This document shows, piece by piece, positions 8,531-16,579 of a DNA stretch of 43,891 bases. This DNA comes from JANWWM01 sp046292465 (lineage in GTDB: Bacteria; Bacteroidota; Chlorobiia; Chlorobiales; Thermochlorobacteraceae), in NCBI GenBank assembly GCA_046292465.1, contig JBKBRB010000019.1, forward strand, positions 1 to 43,891. Reading direction: 5' to 3'. Each line of letters opens with the position of its first letter. The stretch's first letter is position 1. Under the pieces are notes generated by a model. That model did no database searches. It was not told where the DNA came from and saw nothing but the letters and a program-made list of their open reading frames with translations. The translations under genes were made by a program, and so were the position numbers.

Positions 8531-9154
8531 ATGAAAAAACAGATTTTGCTGACAAGCATAATTCTGCTCGCTTCGCAATGGCTTATCGCTCAAAAATTTC
8601 AGGGCGGCAGTTATGACGGAAGCGGGAGTGTGTCGTCGGGAGTGATAACTTTGGTAGGCAGTCCAACAAGTTACACTTACACGAATCCACGCTTTTTCGG
8701 CGGCAGTTACGATGGGTTTAGTTCGATTGCGTCTGACACGCTTACATTGGACGGCGCAAACGCGGCATTTGTCTATTCTAATCCTCGTTTTTTCGGCGGT
8801 AGTTTCAGCGGTGCATCGACCGTTCGGGGCGATAGCATCTTCACGCTCGATGTAGAAGAGAAGACCCCAAGTGTGAGAATTCCGAAAGACTACGCGCTGG
8901 AGCAGAACTATCCAAATCCGTTTAATCCAACGACTATTATTCAGTATGACTTGCCATCTGCAAGCGCGGTGCGATTGGAAATTTTTGATATGCTCAGAAG
9001 GAAAGTCGCAACGCTCATCAATACAACGCAAGGCGCAGGAACGCATGCTTATACGCTCCGTGCGTCAGACTTCGCGCTTTCATCGGGCATTTATTTTTAT
9101 CGCTTGCAAGCAGGGGAGTATGTCCAGACGCGAAAAATGGTGCTTGTGAAGTGA
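8531..9154 (+). CDS. Secreted repeat protein with T9SS sorting domain
   Basis: 207 residues, preceded by a strong AAGGAG ribosome site. A signal peptide (1-20) leads into three imperfect repeats of roughly 39 residues, each containing FxGGS(Y/F)(D/S)G (about 23, 56 and 91). The C-terminal 80 residues are a type A T9SS sorting domain: NYPNPFNPTTIIQYDLP, VRLEIFDMLRRKVATL, GIYFYRLQAGEYVQTRKMVLVK. The protein should be exported by Sec, carried across the outer membrane by the type IX system, and released or anchored. The function of the passenger repeats is unknown. Confidence 0.85.
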   Translation: MKKQILLTSIILLASQWLIAQKFQGGSYDGSGSVSSGVITLVGSPTSYTYTNPRFFGGSYDGFSSIASDTLTLDGANAAFVYSNPRFFGGSFSGASTVRGDSIFTLDVEEKTPSVRIPKDYALEQNYPNPFNPTTIIQYDLPSASAVRLEIFDMLRRKVATLINTTQGAGTHAYTLRASDFALSSGIYFYRLQAGEYVQTRKMVLVK

Positions 9155-9203
9155 AAAAAGTTCCCCCATTTTTCAATACCAGTGAAGAAACACGACCAGA
9201 GAG

Positions 9204-9240
9204 AAGTCGTTATGGACGAAAATTTAATTAAAAACGACTT
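9204..9240. repeat. Inverted repeat AAGTCGTT/AACGACTT
   Basis: AAGTCGTT (9204-9211) and AACGACTT (9233-9240) are perfect inverted copies separated by 21 bp of AT-rich DNA. It lies between the T9SS gene and the respiratory operon. It could be a bipartite operator or a weak hairpin; there is no T run to make it a convincing terminator. Confidence 0.45.
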
Positions 9241-9270
9241 AAAAATGATAAGAAATCACTGAAAAAGCGA

Positions 9271-9300
9271 AAAAATCGTTTCGTGATTCGGAAAAATCGT
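9271..9300 (+). promoter_or_regulatory. Direct repeat AAAAATCGT, 21-bp period
   Basis: AAAAATCGT occurs at 9271-9279 and again at 9292-9300. The period of 21 bp equals two helical turns, which would place two bound proteins on the same DNA face. It sits 75-104 bp upstream of the respiratory operon's first codon, so a regulator site is plausible. No regulator family is assigned. Confidence 0.35.
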
Positions 9301-9316
9301 GCGAGATTGTAGCGTT

Positions 9317-9340
9317 TTTTGAATCAACAAAGATTCAAAA
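9317..9340. promoter_or_regulatory. Perfect 9-bp inverted repeat before the respiratory operon
   Basis: TTTTGAATC (9317-9325) and GATTCAAAA (9332-9340) are exact inverted copies around a 6-nt spacer. It ends 34 bp before the ATG at 9375 and is not followed by a T run, so an operator or a 5'-leader hairpin fits better than a terminator. Confidence 0.5.
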
Positions 9341-9374
9341 GTGTAGTAAGCAGTAACCTATCCGGAGTAGTAGT

Positions 9375-10535
9375 ATGAATTATCCTTTTCCTGTCCCAGA
9401 CCCGATTCCACTTCCCGCACCTGTTTGGCTCTTCAAGATATTAAATGTCGTAACGCTCGGACTTCATTTTGTCGCGTTAGAAATTTTAATTGGAGGATTG
9501 CTCATTGTTGCAATCCTTAATTATTTCGGCACGAAGTCGGGGGCGTCGTTAGAGGTGAATCGTGCCGCCAGTTTGATGGCGCGGCGTTTGCCGATTGTCG
9601 TGACGTATGTCATCAATTTGGGCGTGCCGCCGCTTCTTTTTACACAAGTGCTTTATGGGCAAGCCCTTTACACGAGTAGCGTTTTGATTGGGTTGTGGTG
9701 GATTTCTGTTATTGCAATATTAACCCTTGCTTATTGGTTACTCTACAAGGTCGCCGAACGAACGGAAGAGAACCAAAATGCGTGGCATCTTGCGATTGGC
9801 TCGTGGCTTTTGATTGGACTCATTGCGCGAATTTATGCCACAAACTTCACGCTCATGCTTCGCCCCGAAGATTGGCAGTCGCTCTATGAAAATTCCGCAC
9901 TGGGAACAATGCTCCCGATGAGCGACCCAACCACAACGCCGCGCTGGGTGATGATGCTCACCGGTGGGTTCGCGGTGGCAGGGGTGTGGATGATATGGCT
10001 TTCCACAACCTCGAGAGCCAGCGAAGCCGTCGGAGCATATTTGAATAAGTTAGGTGGAAAAATTGCTGCAGTTTTCTTCCTGCTTCAACTTGGTGCGGCG
10101 TATTGGGTATTTCTCGCACAGCCTGATGTCGTCAAAGAGTCGCTCACCTCACAATCGCTTTATCTTGTTACAGGCTACGGCTGGATGGTGTTAACGCTGG
10201 CATTGGTGGCACTTTCGGCTGTGGCGATTGTTCGTAAGCCTTCGCTTCTCTTATCGTGGGGCGGAGCAGTGGCGGTCTTGCTTTCAATGCTGACGATGGT
10301 ACTGTATCGTGACGGCATTCGCGACATGACCTTGCTCGTGAAAGGTTTTGATGTTTGGGATAGAAATGTCGTTACAAATTGGTCGGTCGTAGCCATTTTC
10401 CTTGTGCTGTTTGTAGTAGGTCTTGGCGTGATTGGTTGGCTCTTATCGGTTGTGATGCGCTCCAAAGAAGAAGGGGAAATCAAACTTAATCCATCGTTTG
10501 CAACTGAATCAACAAAGAAGGAGATGACAAAATGA
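9375..10535 (+). CDS. CydA-like membrane subunit of a Rieske/cytochrome b complex
   Basis: 386 residues with about nine hydrophobic segments. It resembles the membrane core of cytochrome bd oxidase subunit I (CydA). His31 in LGLHFVALEILIGG sits where CydA has its first haem ligand, but the later CydA His and the GRQPW motif are not recognisable, so it is probably not an oxidase. It aligns with the fourth gene of the operon (compare NFTLMLRPEDW with ILTFMLTPGDAW) and shares its MNYP start. Ribosome site GGAG lies 8 nt upstream. The stop overlaps the Rieske ATG by four bases. Likely an extra quinone-side subunit of the complex (inference). Confidence 0.75.
   Translation: MNYPFPVPDPIPLPAPVWLFKILNVVTLGLHFVALEILIGGLLIVAILNYFGTKSGASLEVNRAASLMARRLPIVVTYVINLGVPPLLFTQVLYGQALYTSSVLIGLWWISVIAILTLAYWLLYKVAERTEENQNAWHLAIGSWLLIGLIARIYATNFTLMLRPEDWQSLYENSALGTMLPMSDPTTTPRWVMMLTGGFAVAGVWMIWLSTTSRASEAVGAYLNKLGGKIAAVFFLLQLGAAYWVFLAQPDVVKESLTSQSLYLVTGYGWMVLTLALVALSAVAIVRKPSLLLSWGGAVAVLLSMLTMVLYRDGIRDMTLLVKGFDVWDRNVVTNWSVVAIFLVLFVVGLGVIGWLLSVVMRSKEEGEIKLNPSFATESTKKEMTK
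9705..9720 (+). repeat. Copy 1 of the TCYGTTATTGCAATAA word
   Basis: TCTGTTATTGCAATAT inside the first CydA-like gene, read in frame as SVIAI. The core TATTGCAATA is an exact palindrome. See the findings. Confidence 0.7.
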
Positions 10536-11026
10536 ACGCGAATAAAACGCTTACGCACACAAACGGAGCAGATACTGACGCAGGCGACTTGATGTCGCGA
10601 CGCACTTTTGCAAAAGTCTTATTCGGCGGCGTCGGCTTATGCTACGCAGGTGCAATCGGCTATCCGATTTATCGTTATCTCGCTTCGCCGATTGAGCGTG
10701 GAATGGAAGCGACAAAGGTTTCCGAAGTGTCGTTGCCCGACGCGGCAAAGTTAGAATTGGGAACGGCAATGATGTTCAAGTTTGGCTCGAAGCCCGCACT
10801 GCTCATTCATCATAAAGATGATACTTGGTCGGCGATGGAAGCCGTTTGCACGCACCTTGCTTGCACGGTTCAGTATCAAGCTGAAGAAAACCGAATTTAT
10901 TGCGCCTGCCATGGCGGCGTCTATGACATTAAAACCGGCGCGGCGGTTTCAGGTCCGCCCCCAAAAGGGCTGAAAGCCTTTAATGTCAAGGTTCAAGATG
11001 GAACGGTAACCGTTTCAAAGGTCTAA
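10532..11026 (+). CDS. petC: Rieske iron-sulfur protein
   Basis: 164 residues. Twin-arginine motif SRRTFAK (22-28) and a single membrane anchor (about 29-50) are followed by the Rieske fold. Ligands are visible: Cys106 and His108 in CTHLAC, Cys124 and His127 in CACHGG, with Cys111 and Cys126 placed for the disulfide. The closing SGPPPKGL is the conserved proline loop. The protein carries electrons from quinol to a cytochrome c haem. It is cotranslated with the CydA-like gene before it and stands 31 bp before cytochrome b. Confidence 0.95.
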   Translation: MNANKTLTHTNGADTDAGDLMSRRTFAKVLFGGVGLCYAGAIGYPIYRYLASPIERGMEATKVSEVSLPDAAKLELGTAMMFKFGSKPALLIHHKDDTWSAMEAVCTHLACTVQYQAEENRIYCACHGGVYDIKTGAAVSGPPPKGLKAFNVKVQDGTVTVSKV

Positions 11027-11057
11027 TCAATATCTAACTTAATTTTGTTGAAGTCGT

Positions 11058-12137
11058 ATGGCAAAGTTAATCGCATCGCTTTACGGGTGGGTGGATTCGC
11101 GTTTGGGATTAGAAGAGATGCTCAAATTTGCGAAGAAGAAAACCGTGCCCGTTCACAAGCACTCGTTTTGGTATTATTGGGGCGGAATTTCGCTCTTCTT
11201 CTTCATCGTTCAAGCTCTGACAGGCGTCTTGCTCCTCGTCTATTATCGTCCCGGACCCGACGCATATGAATCTGTCCGACAAATCACCTACGAAATTCAT
11301 TTCGGGTGGCTGATTCGCTCGGCGCACTCGTGGTCGGCGAATTTGATGGTGGCATCGGTCTTTATTCACATGTTCTCGGTCTACTTTATGAAAGCCTATC
11401 GTGCTCCGCGCGAGTTTGGCTGGTGGAGTGGCATGCTCTTGCTCATTATCACGCTCTTATTTGGGTTCAGTGGATACCTGCTCCCGATGGATGAACTTGC
11501 TTATTTCGCGACAAAAGTCGGGCTTGAAATTCCAAACGCGCTGCCGATTATCGGTGAGCCAATGACCAACCTCTTTCGTGGCGGATTGGAAGTCGGCGAG
11601 CTGACGGTTCAACGCTTCTTCGCGCTTCATGTGGTTGTTATGCCTGCACTTTTCTTGCCGATTCTCGTCTTTCACCTTTGGCTCGTTCAAAAGCATGGCA
11701 ATGCCACAATTCCAAGCGAAGCCGAAAAGCCAAAGAGTGAGCAAAAATCGATTCCCTTTTTCCCAAACTTCTTGATGAACGACCTCGCCATGTGGCTCAT
11801 CGCTCTGAACGTGATGGCTCTTTTTGCCTCCTTGTTCCCTTGGGATTTGGGAGAAGCTGCTGACCCGCTCAAACCTGCTCCAACCGGCATTCACCCCGAA
11901 TGGTATTTCATGAGTGCGTTCCAAGTACTGAAAATCATGGGCAATGTGTTCCCCGGAGCATTGGGCGAGGGATTAGGTATCACAATTTTTACGCTCGGGT
12001 TGGTTTTATGGACGCTCATTCCGCTTTATGACGGCAAGCACGAAAAAGGCAGACGTGCGCGCAATGCCACCTATTTTGGACTCTTAGCACTTGCAATTTT
12101 GGTGATTACAACAATTTGGGGCTATATGGTGCTCTAA
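11058..12137 (+). CDS. petB: Cytochrome b (fused b6 / subunit IV type)
   Basis: 359 residues, equivalent to cytochrome b6 plus subunit IV in one chain. Haem ligands: His90 and His104 (13 residues between) and His191 and His206 (14 between), which is the b6f-type spacing. PEWY, the quinol-oxidation motif, is at 280-283. The cysteine that binds haem c(n) in b6f (in FYCLGG) is replaced by tyrosine (FWYYWGG, 37-43). The complex oxidises quinol (probably menaquinol here), moving protons across the membrane. It lies between the Rieske gene and the CydA-cytochrome c fusion. Confidence 0.93.
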   Translation: MAKLIASLYGWVDSRLGLEEMLKFAKKKTVPVHKHSFWYYWGGISLFFFIVQALTGVLLLVYYRPGPDAYESVRQITYEIHFGWLIRSAHSWSANLMVASVFIHMFSVYFMKAYRAPREFGWWSGMLLLIITLLFGFSGYLLPMDELAYFATKVGLEIPNALPIIGEPMTNLFRGGLEVGELTVQRFFALHVVVMPALFLPILVFHLWLVQKHGNATIPSEAEKPKSEQKSIPFFPNFLMNDLAMWLIALNVMALFASLFPWDLGEAADPLKPAPTGIHPEWYFMSAFQVLKIMGNVFPGALGEGLGITIFTLGLVLWTLIPLYDGKHEKGRRARNATYFGLLALAILVITTIWGYMVL

Positions 12138-12174
12138 CATCTTAAAAATAAAAGACTTAAAAAGGAGTAGTAAA

Positions 12175-13599
12175 ATGAATTATCCAGTTTGGGACGTGCC
12201 CATTATCGGAAGCGGTTGGGTTATCGGCATTATCGCAATTTTTCATACACTCATTTCACAGTTCGCTGTCGGCGGCGGACTCTACCTCGCGCTTGCAGAG
12301 CGTAAAGCCCTTAAAGATGGTCGCGAAGATTGGTTTCCGATGCTCCGAAAGCACTCCAAATTCTTTTTGATTGTAACGGGGGTGTTCGGTGCAGTTTCAG
12401 GCGTCGGAATTTGGTTCGCGATTGGATTAGCAAACCCTGAATCTACCAGCACCCTGATTCATAACTTCGTCTTCGGCTGGGCGATGGAATGGGTCTTCTT
12501 CATCATTGAACTGACTGCCGCGGCTGTTTATTACTACACTTGGGGCAAAATTCCGAACAAACTGCACAATCAAGTCGGTTGGCTCTATGCTATCGCATCG
12601 TTCTTCACACTGGTGATTATCAACGGCATTCTGACCTTCATGCTCACGCCCGGCGACGCTTGGATTGAAGTCGCAGGCACAGGAGCAGAAGCCAGCCGTT
12701 TCTGGCAGGCGTTCTTCAACCCGACTTACTTCCCGAGCCTCTTCTTGCGGATTCTTGTATGCATCTCGCTTGCAGGCATTTGGGCGTTGCTTTCTTACAG
12801 CCAAATGAACGAACAGCCACAGACCAAAGCCGAGATGATTACATGGAGCTCGAAGTGGCTTATTCCGTCTTTTGTTTTAATGCCATTTTTCTTTGCGTGG
12901 TATTTAGCCAGTGTTCCTGAAGTGAATCGCCAACTGCTTCAATTCGGCATTGCAACAATTGGAAGCGGAGCATTTACACAAGTGACTCGGATTGCACTCT
13001 TAGTGGTGATGACAACTGCCACGATTGTCGGCGTGGTTTATTTCTTCGTGCGTCGTGCTCCCGAAGATTTTTCCTTTGGGCATGGCGTTGCGGTTCTGCT
13101 TTTAGCGGCGGTTGCAACAGCGTCCTCTGAATATGCGCGTGAAACCTTGCGTAAGCCCTATTCCATCGCGCGCCACATGTATTCCAATGGCATTCGCCAA
13201 GCCAGCGTCGCGCAACTCAATCAAGAGGGGTATCTAACCAAATCGCATTGGACGCGCCGTGTGGAGGGAGACGCACAAACACCCGAAGTCATTTTAGCCA
13301 AAGGCGAAGCCATGTTTCGCGGACAATGCCTTGCCTGCCACACCGAAACAGGCTACCGTGCGATGAAAAAGTATCTCAATGGACGGAGCAATGAATCCAT
13401 CGCTAACTTGATGAAAACCCTGCATGAGTATAAATCGGATTCACCATACAAAGCCTATATGCCACAGTTGGCAGGTAAAGACGATGAAATCGCGGCACTC
13501 GCTGATTATCTTGACTACCGTGTGAACGGAAACACCAGTCGCATTGCTCAAATGATGAAAGCAAGAGATGAATCGCAAAAAGTTGTTGAAGCGCGTTGA
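12175..13599 (+). CDS. CydA-like membrane protein fused to cytochrome c
   Basis: 474 residues. Residues 1-310 have about eight membrane segments and match CydA: His24 (IFHTLISQFAVGGG), Glu105 and Glu112 (AMEWVFFIIELT), and RKPYSI at 326-331 as a relic of GRQPW. The position of CydA His186 is hydrophobic (SLFLRILVC). Residues 370-455 form a class I cytochrome c domain with CLACH (385-389) and Met429 as probable axial ligand. It would act as the electron exit from the Rieske protein to soluble cytochrome c (inference). Ribosome site AAAGGAG is strong, and GGAGTAGTA..ATGAATTATCC repeats the start of the 9375 gene. Confidence 0.82.
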   Translation: MNYPVWDVPIIGSGWVIGIIAIFHTLISQFAVGGGLYLALAERKALKDGREDWFPMLRKHSKFFLIVTGVFGAVSGVGIWFAIGLANPESTSTLIHNFVFGWAMEWVFFIIELTAAAVYYYTWGKIPNKLHNQVGWLYAIASFFTLVIINGILTFMLTPGDAWIEVAGTGAEASRFWQAFFNPTYFPSLFLRILVCISLAGIWALLSYSQMNEQPQTKAEMITWSSKWLIPSFVLMPFFFAWYLASVPEVNRQLLQFGIATIGSGAFTQVTRIALLVVMTTATIVGVVYFFVRRAPEDFSFGHGVAVLLLAAVATASSEYARETLRKPYSIARHMYSNGIRQASVAQLNQEGYLTKSHWTRRVEGDAQTPEVILAKGEAMFRGQCLACHTETGYRAMKKYLNGRSNESIANLMKTLHEYKSDSPYKAYMPQLAGKDDEIAALADYLDYRVNGNTSRIAQMMKARDESQKVVEAR

Positions 13600-13643
13600 A
13601 AAAGGACATTGAAAAAGGATAGGGTAACTCACACATTAACATC

Positions 13644-13680
13644 GGGCGACTGAATTAAAAGGTCGCCCTTTGTATTTTAT
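13644..13680 (+). terminator. Intrinsic terminator of the respiratory operon
   Basis: GGGCGAC (13644-13650) pairs with GTCGCCC (13662-13668) across an 11-nt loop, followed by a T-rich tract (TTTGTATTTTAT). It ends just before the convergent glycosylase gene and may work in both directions. Confidence 0.85.
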
Positions 13681-13684
13681 TCAA

Positions 13685-14605
13685 TTAAAATGCTTTCATA
13701 AACTTTACGTCCTTACGCCAATAGTGGAAAAGCAGTTGCCCGACTAATCCTGCTTGTGCTTCTCCCAAAATACGACGCGCGGCGTCCGATAAGCGGCGAT
13801 ATTCCTTTGAAGTAAGAGAAGCAGTGTGCGTAGAAAGTCCAAACCACGCCGCTAAATACTGCCGAACATGTGTATCAATCGGAAACGCCGTCCGATGACC
13901 TAATCCAAACAGACAAACACAATCCGCAATTTTTTCGCCGATGCCTGAATAGCGGAGCAGGGTTTCGCGTGCTGTTTCAAAATCGCAGTGAGGAGCAGAG
14001 AGTTGAGCAAGGTTCAAATCACCTTGTGTCACAGCCATAGAAATTGCGCGAATGTTGTGCGCACGATGCGAGTTGTTGTTCGTGCACCGTGTTAAATTGT
14101 CAATGGAAGCATTAGCAAGTTGTTCGGGCGTTGGAAATTTATATTCTGTTATTGCAATAAAATCACCAAAATATTTAGACAATAAAAAGACCTGACGACG
14201 AATAAGCGCAATCCCAACACCTTGTGCACACATGAATGAAATGAGCGTCTCAAAAGGCTCTTGACGGAGCAGGCGCAACCCTAAATAAGCAGATGCTCCT
14301 TGATAAAGATGCGGATATGTTTGACTGAACGAAGCGGGGAACAGCATGCTTACATCATCTTCAAGCCCCAAGTAATGCCATACAAAATCGCGAAGTGATT
14401 TGCCATTGATACATTCCGCTGTGGCGGCAATGAGTAGCCGGTGAGGTTGAAGAGCCGTGAGTCTCAAAATTTCGCCATAAACAACTGCTTGAAAGGCATC
14501 TTCGCCGAGTTTCTGCCAACGAAAGGCTTGACCGCAAAACAAGGTTGCTTCCAAATTGAGCGGCACATCATAAAGAAGTTCAGACTGAAAGGGCAGTTCA
14601 AACAT
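13685..14605 (-). CDS. ogg: 8-oxoguanine DNA glycosylase, OGG1 type
   Basis: 306 residues from the ATG at 14605; a longer frame to 14665 overlaps the divergent gene's start, and MFELPFQSELLYDVPLNLEATLFCGQAFRW (with the family's GQAFRW) argues for the shorter form. It has the OGG N-domain and HhH-GPD core: hairpin YSGIGEKIADCV (219-230) with catalytic Lys225, and PIDTHV with Asp244. The enzyme removes 8-oxoguanine from DNA and cleaves the strand. The Asn-rich stretch after LISF(I/M)C in many OGG1 proteins (SSNNN) is AQGVG here, so substrate handling may differ. It pairs functionally with mutY at 25377. Confidence 0.85.
   Translation of the reverse strand: MFELPFQSELLYDVPLNLEATLFCGQAFRWQKLGEDAFQAVVYGEILRLTALQPHRLLIAATAECINGKSLRDFVWHYLGLEDDVSMLFPASFSQTYPHLYQGASAYLGLRLLRQEPFETLISFMCAQGVGIALIRRQVFLLSKYFGDFIAITEYKFPTPEQLANASIDNLTRCTNNNSHRAHNIRAISMAVTQGDLNLAQLSAPHCDFETARETLLRYSGIGEKIADCVCLFGLGHRTAFPIDTHVRQYLAAWFGLSTHTASLTSKEYRRLSDAARRILGEAQAGLVGQLLFHYWRKDVKFMKAF
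14145..14160 (+). repeat. Copy 2 of the TCYGTTATTGCAATAA word
   Basis: TCTGTTATTGCAATAA on the strand opposite to the OGG1-type gene, which therefore reads it as FIAITE. Identical over 16 bp to copy 3. Confidence 0.75.
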
Positions 14606-14664
14606 TGTGATTTGCAAGAATTTCCCTAAACTTACGCAATCTTTGTTCAACAAATCACGATTCA

Positions 14665-15555
14665 ATGACGCTATCTTTCCTGCTTTTATTTCTTCATTTC
14701 TGCCCGTCTTGCGAATTGCAGTGGGGATTTTGGGCGCACCGACAAATTCATCGCCAAGCCGCTTATCTCATGCCCGCACCCGTTGCAGAGTTCTTCCGCG
14801 CAAACGTCCAAGAATTGATAGACCACGCCACTGATGCCGACAACCGACGACGCTCCGACTCAACCGAAGCTCCTCAACACTACATCGATTTAGACCGCTA
14901 CGGCTCATACCCATTTGACGAACTACCTCGCAACTATGACGACGCACTCAAAAAATTCGGCTACGAGCGTTTGAAAGAAAATGGACTCGTGCCTTGGCGG
15001 ATTGCCGCGTTTGCCGATAGCCTCACGATTGCATTTCGGGAGCAGAATCGTGAAAAAATCATCTATTTCGCTTCAAATTTAGGGCACTATGTCGCCGATG
15101 CTAATGTGCCATTTCATGCCACTGAAAACTACGACGGACAACTTACAGGGCAAAAGGGCATACACGCTCGCTGGGAATCCATTTATCCTCAAAAGTTCAT
15201 GCTCCCAAGAGAGCATACTTACCTTCGAAATGGGAGCATTTTTATCATTGACGACCCTACACAAGAAGCCTTCAAATGGTCGTTGGAAAGTTTCCTTTTG
15301 AGCCAGCAAGTCTTGGAAATTGATAAGCAAATTCAAGCCGAACTTTCCCAAGAAAACCTATATGAGATACCTTCCGAAAATTCCTCTAAATCACAAAGAG
15401 AGTTTTCGCAAATGTATTATGAAAAACTCAAAGAAAAATTAAATCAGATGGTTGAAAATCGCTTTGAGTTAAGCGTAGTGCGTGTGGCTTCAATTTGGTA
15501 TTATTCTTGGTTAAGAGCAGATAAACAAAATTTATCTAACTTATTAAATAAATAG
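14665..15555 (+). CDS. Secreted zinc phospholipase C / S1-P1 nuclease-like protein
   Basis: 296 residues with a signal peptide (about 1-19). Cleavage would expose Trp20 (WGFWAHRQIHRQAA), as in the zinc-dependent phospholipase C / P1 nuclease superfamily where the N-terminal Trp binds zinc. Further ligand candidates are HYIDLD (72-77) and the cluster SNLGHYVADANVPFHATENYDG (about 133-154). It is probably a periplasmic phosphodiesterase, but nuclease and phospholipase activity cannot be told apart by sequence. It is divergent from the glycosylase and 16 bp before pta. Confidence 0.75.
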   Translation: MTLSFLLLFLHFCPSCELQWGFWAHRQIHRQAAYLMPAPVAEFFRANVQELIDHATDADNRRRSDSTEAPQHYIDLDRYGSYPFDELPRNYDDALKKFGYERLKENGLVPWRIAAFADSLTIAFREQNREKIIYFASNLGHYVADANVPFHATENYDGQLTGQKGIHARWESIYPQKFMLPREHTYLRNGSIFIIDDPTQEAFKWSLESFLLSQQVLEIDKQIQAELSQENLYEIPSENSSKSQREFSQMYYEKLKEKLNQMVENRFELSVVRVASIWYYSWLRADKQNLSNLLNK

Positions 15556-15571
15556 ATCTTAACTTTATTTA

Positions 15572-16579
15572 ATGCACAAAATTATTAAGCAAATAAGGCT
15601 TAAAGCAAAAGCCAAAAAGGCAACAATTATTTTTCCTGAATCAAGCGACGAACGGACAATAAAAGCCGTTGATGAGATTGTTCAGGAAGATTTATTGAAG
15701 CCAATTTTAATTGGCAATCCTGAACAAATTCAGAGGCAATTTGACGTGCTTGGTTTAACTTTTCCGAGCACCAAAGTGCGCATTATTGACCATCTACGCT
15801 CTGAAAGACTATCGGACTATGTAAGCGAGTATTACAATTTGCGGAAAGCCAAGGGAGCAAGTTATGACGTTGCAAAGAAAACAATGGAAAATCCGCTTTT
15901 TTTTGCCGCCATGATGGTGCGCCGAGGCGAAGCCGATGGGTGTGTGGCAGGAGCAGTATCTTCAACAGCCGACGTGCTCCGTGCCGGAATTCAGATTATT
16001 GGGGTAGAGAAGTCGCAAACCCAATTAGTTTCCAGTTACTTTTTAATGGCGTTTCCTGAAAATCATCTAACTGCTCCCGATAAAGTTTTCACATTTGCCG
16101 ACTGTGGTGTCGTGCCGTATCCTACAGCCGAAGAACTTGCTGACATTGCTATCACCAGCGCAGAATCGCACCGTGCTTTGACGGAAGAAGAGCCGATTAT
16201 CGCGATGCTTTCATTTTCAACCAAAGGAAGCGCGAAGCACGAATCGGTTGAAAAAGTGATTCGTGCAACTGAACTTGCGCGTGCCAAGCGTCCAGACCTC
16301 AAGATTGACGGCGAATTGCAATTTGATGCCGCATTTGTGCCAAGCGTGGGCGAGCGAAAAGCGAAGGGAAGTCAGGTGGCAGGAAGAGCAAATGTCTACA
16401 TTTTCCCAAATTTAGATGCAGGGAATATCGCTTACAAAATCACGGAGCGGCTTGGCGGAGCAACCGCACTCGGTCCAATCATTCAAGGACTTGCAAAGCC
16501 GATGAACGACCTTTCGCGCGGCGCAAAACCGAGCGATATTGTCGATGTGGCATGCATCTGTGCGCTCCGAAAAGCCTAA
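15572..16579 (+). CDS. pta: Phosphate acetyltransferase
   Basis: 335 residues, the short single-domain Pta. Recognisable stretches are IIFPESSDERTIKA (19-32), ADGCVAGAVSSTADVLRAGIQIIG, and the C-terminal VAGRANVYIFPNLDAGNIAYK and GGATALGPIIQGLAKPMNDLSRG. It interconverts acetyl-CoA and acetyl phosphate; acetate kinase is not in the window. The stop codon overlaps the stop of the convergent barrel gene by four bases. Confidence 0.95.
   Translation: MHKIIKQIRLKAKAKKATIIFPESSDERTIKAVDEIVQEDLLKPILIGNPEQIQRQFDVLGLTFPSTKVRIIDHLRSERLSDYVSEYYNLRKAKGASYDVAKKTMENPLFFAAMMVRRGEADGCVAGAVSSTADVLRAGIQIIGVEKSQTQLVSSYFLMAFPENHLTAPDKVFTFADCGVVPYPTAEELADIAITSAESHRALTEEEPIIAMLSFSTKGSAKHESVEKVIRATELARAKRPDLKIDGELQFDAAFVPSVGERKAKGSQVAGRANVYIFPNLDAGNIAYKITERLGGATALGPIIQGLAKPMNDLSRGAKPSDIVDVACICALRKA

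Noticed and set aside
8468..9046. 192-codon minus-strand frame
   Set aside because: It is antisense to the T9SS gene, which has a signal peptide, strong ribosome site and sorting domain.
9152..9175. TGAAAAA/TTTTTCA hairpin at the end of the T9SS gene as terminator
   Set aside because: The stem is seven A-T-rich pairs around a C-rich loop with no T run after it, so it would be too weak.
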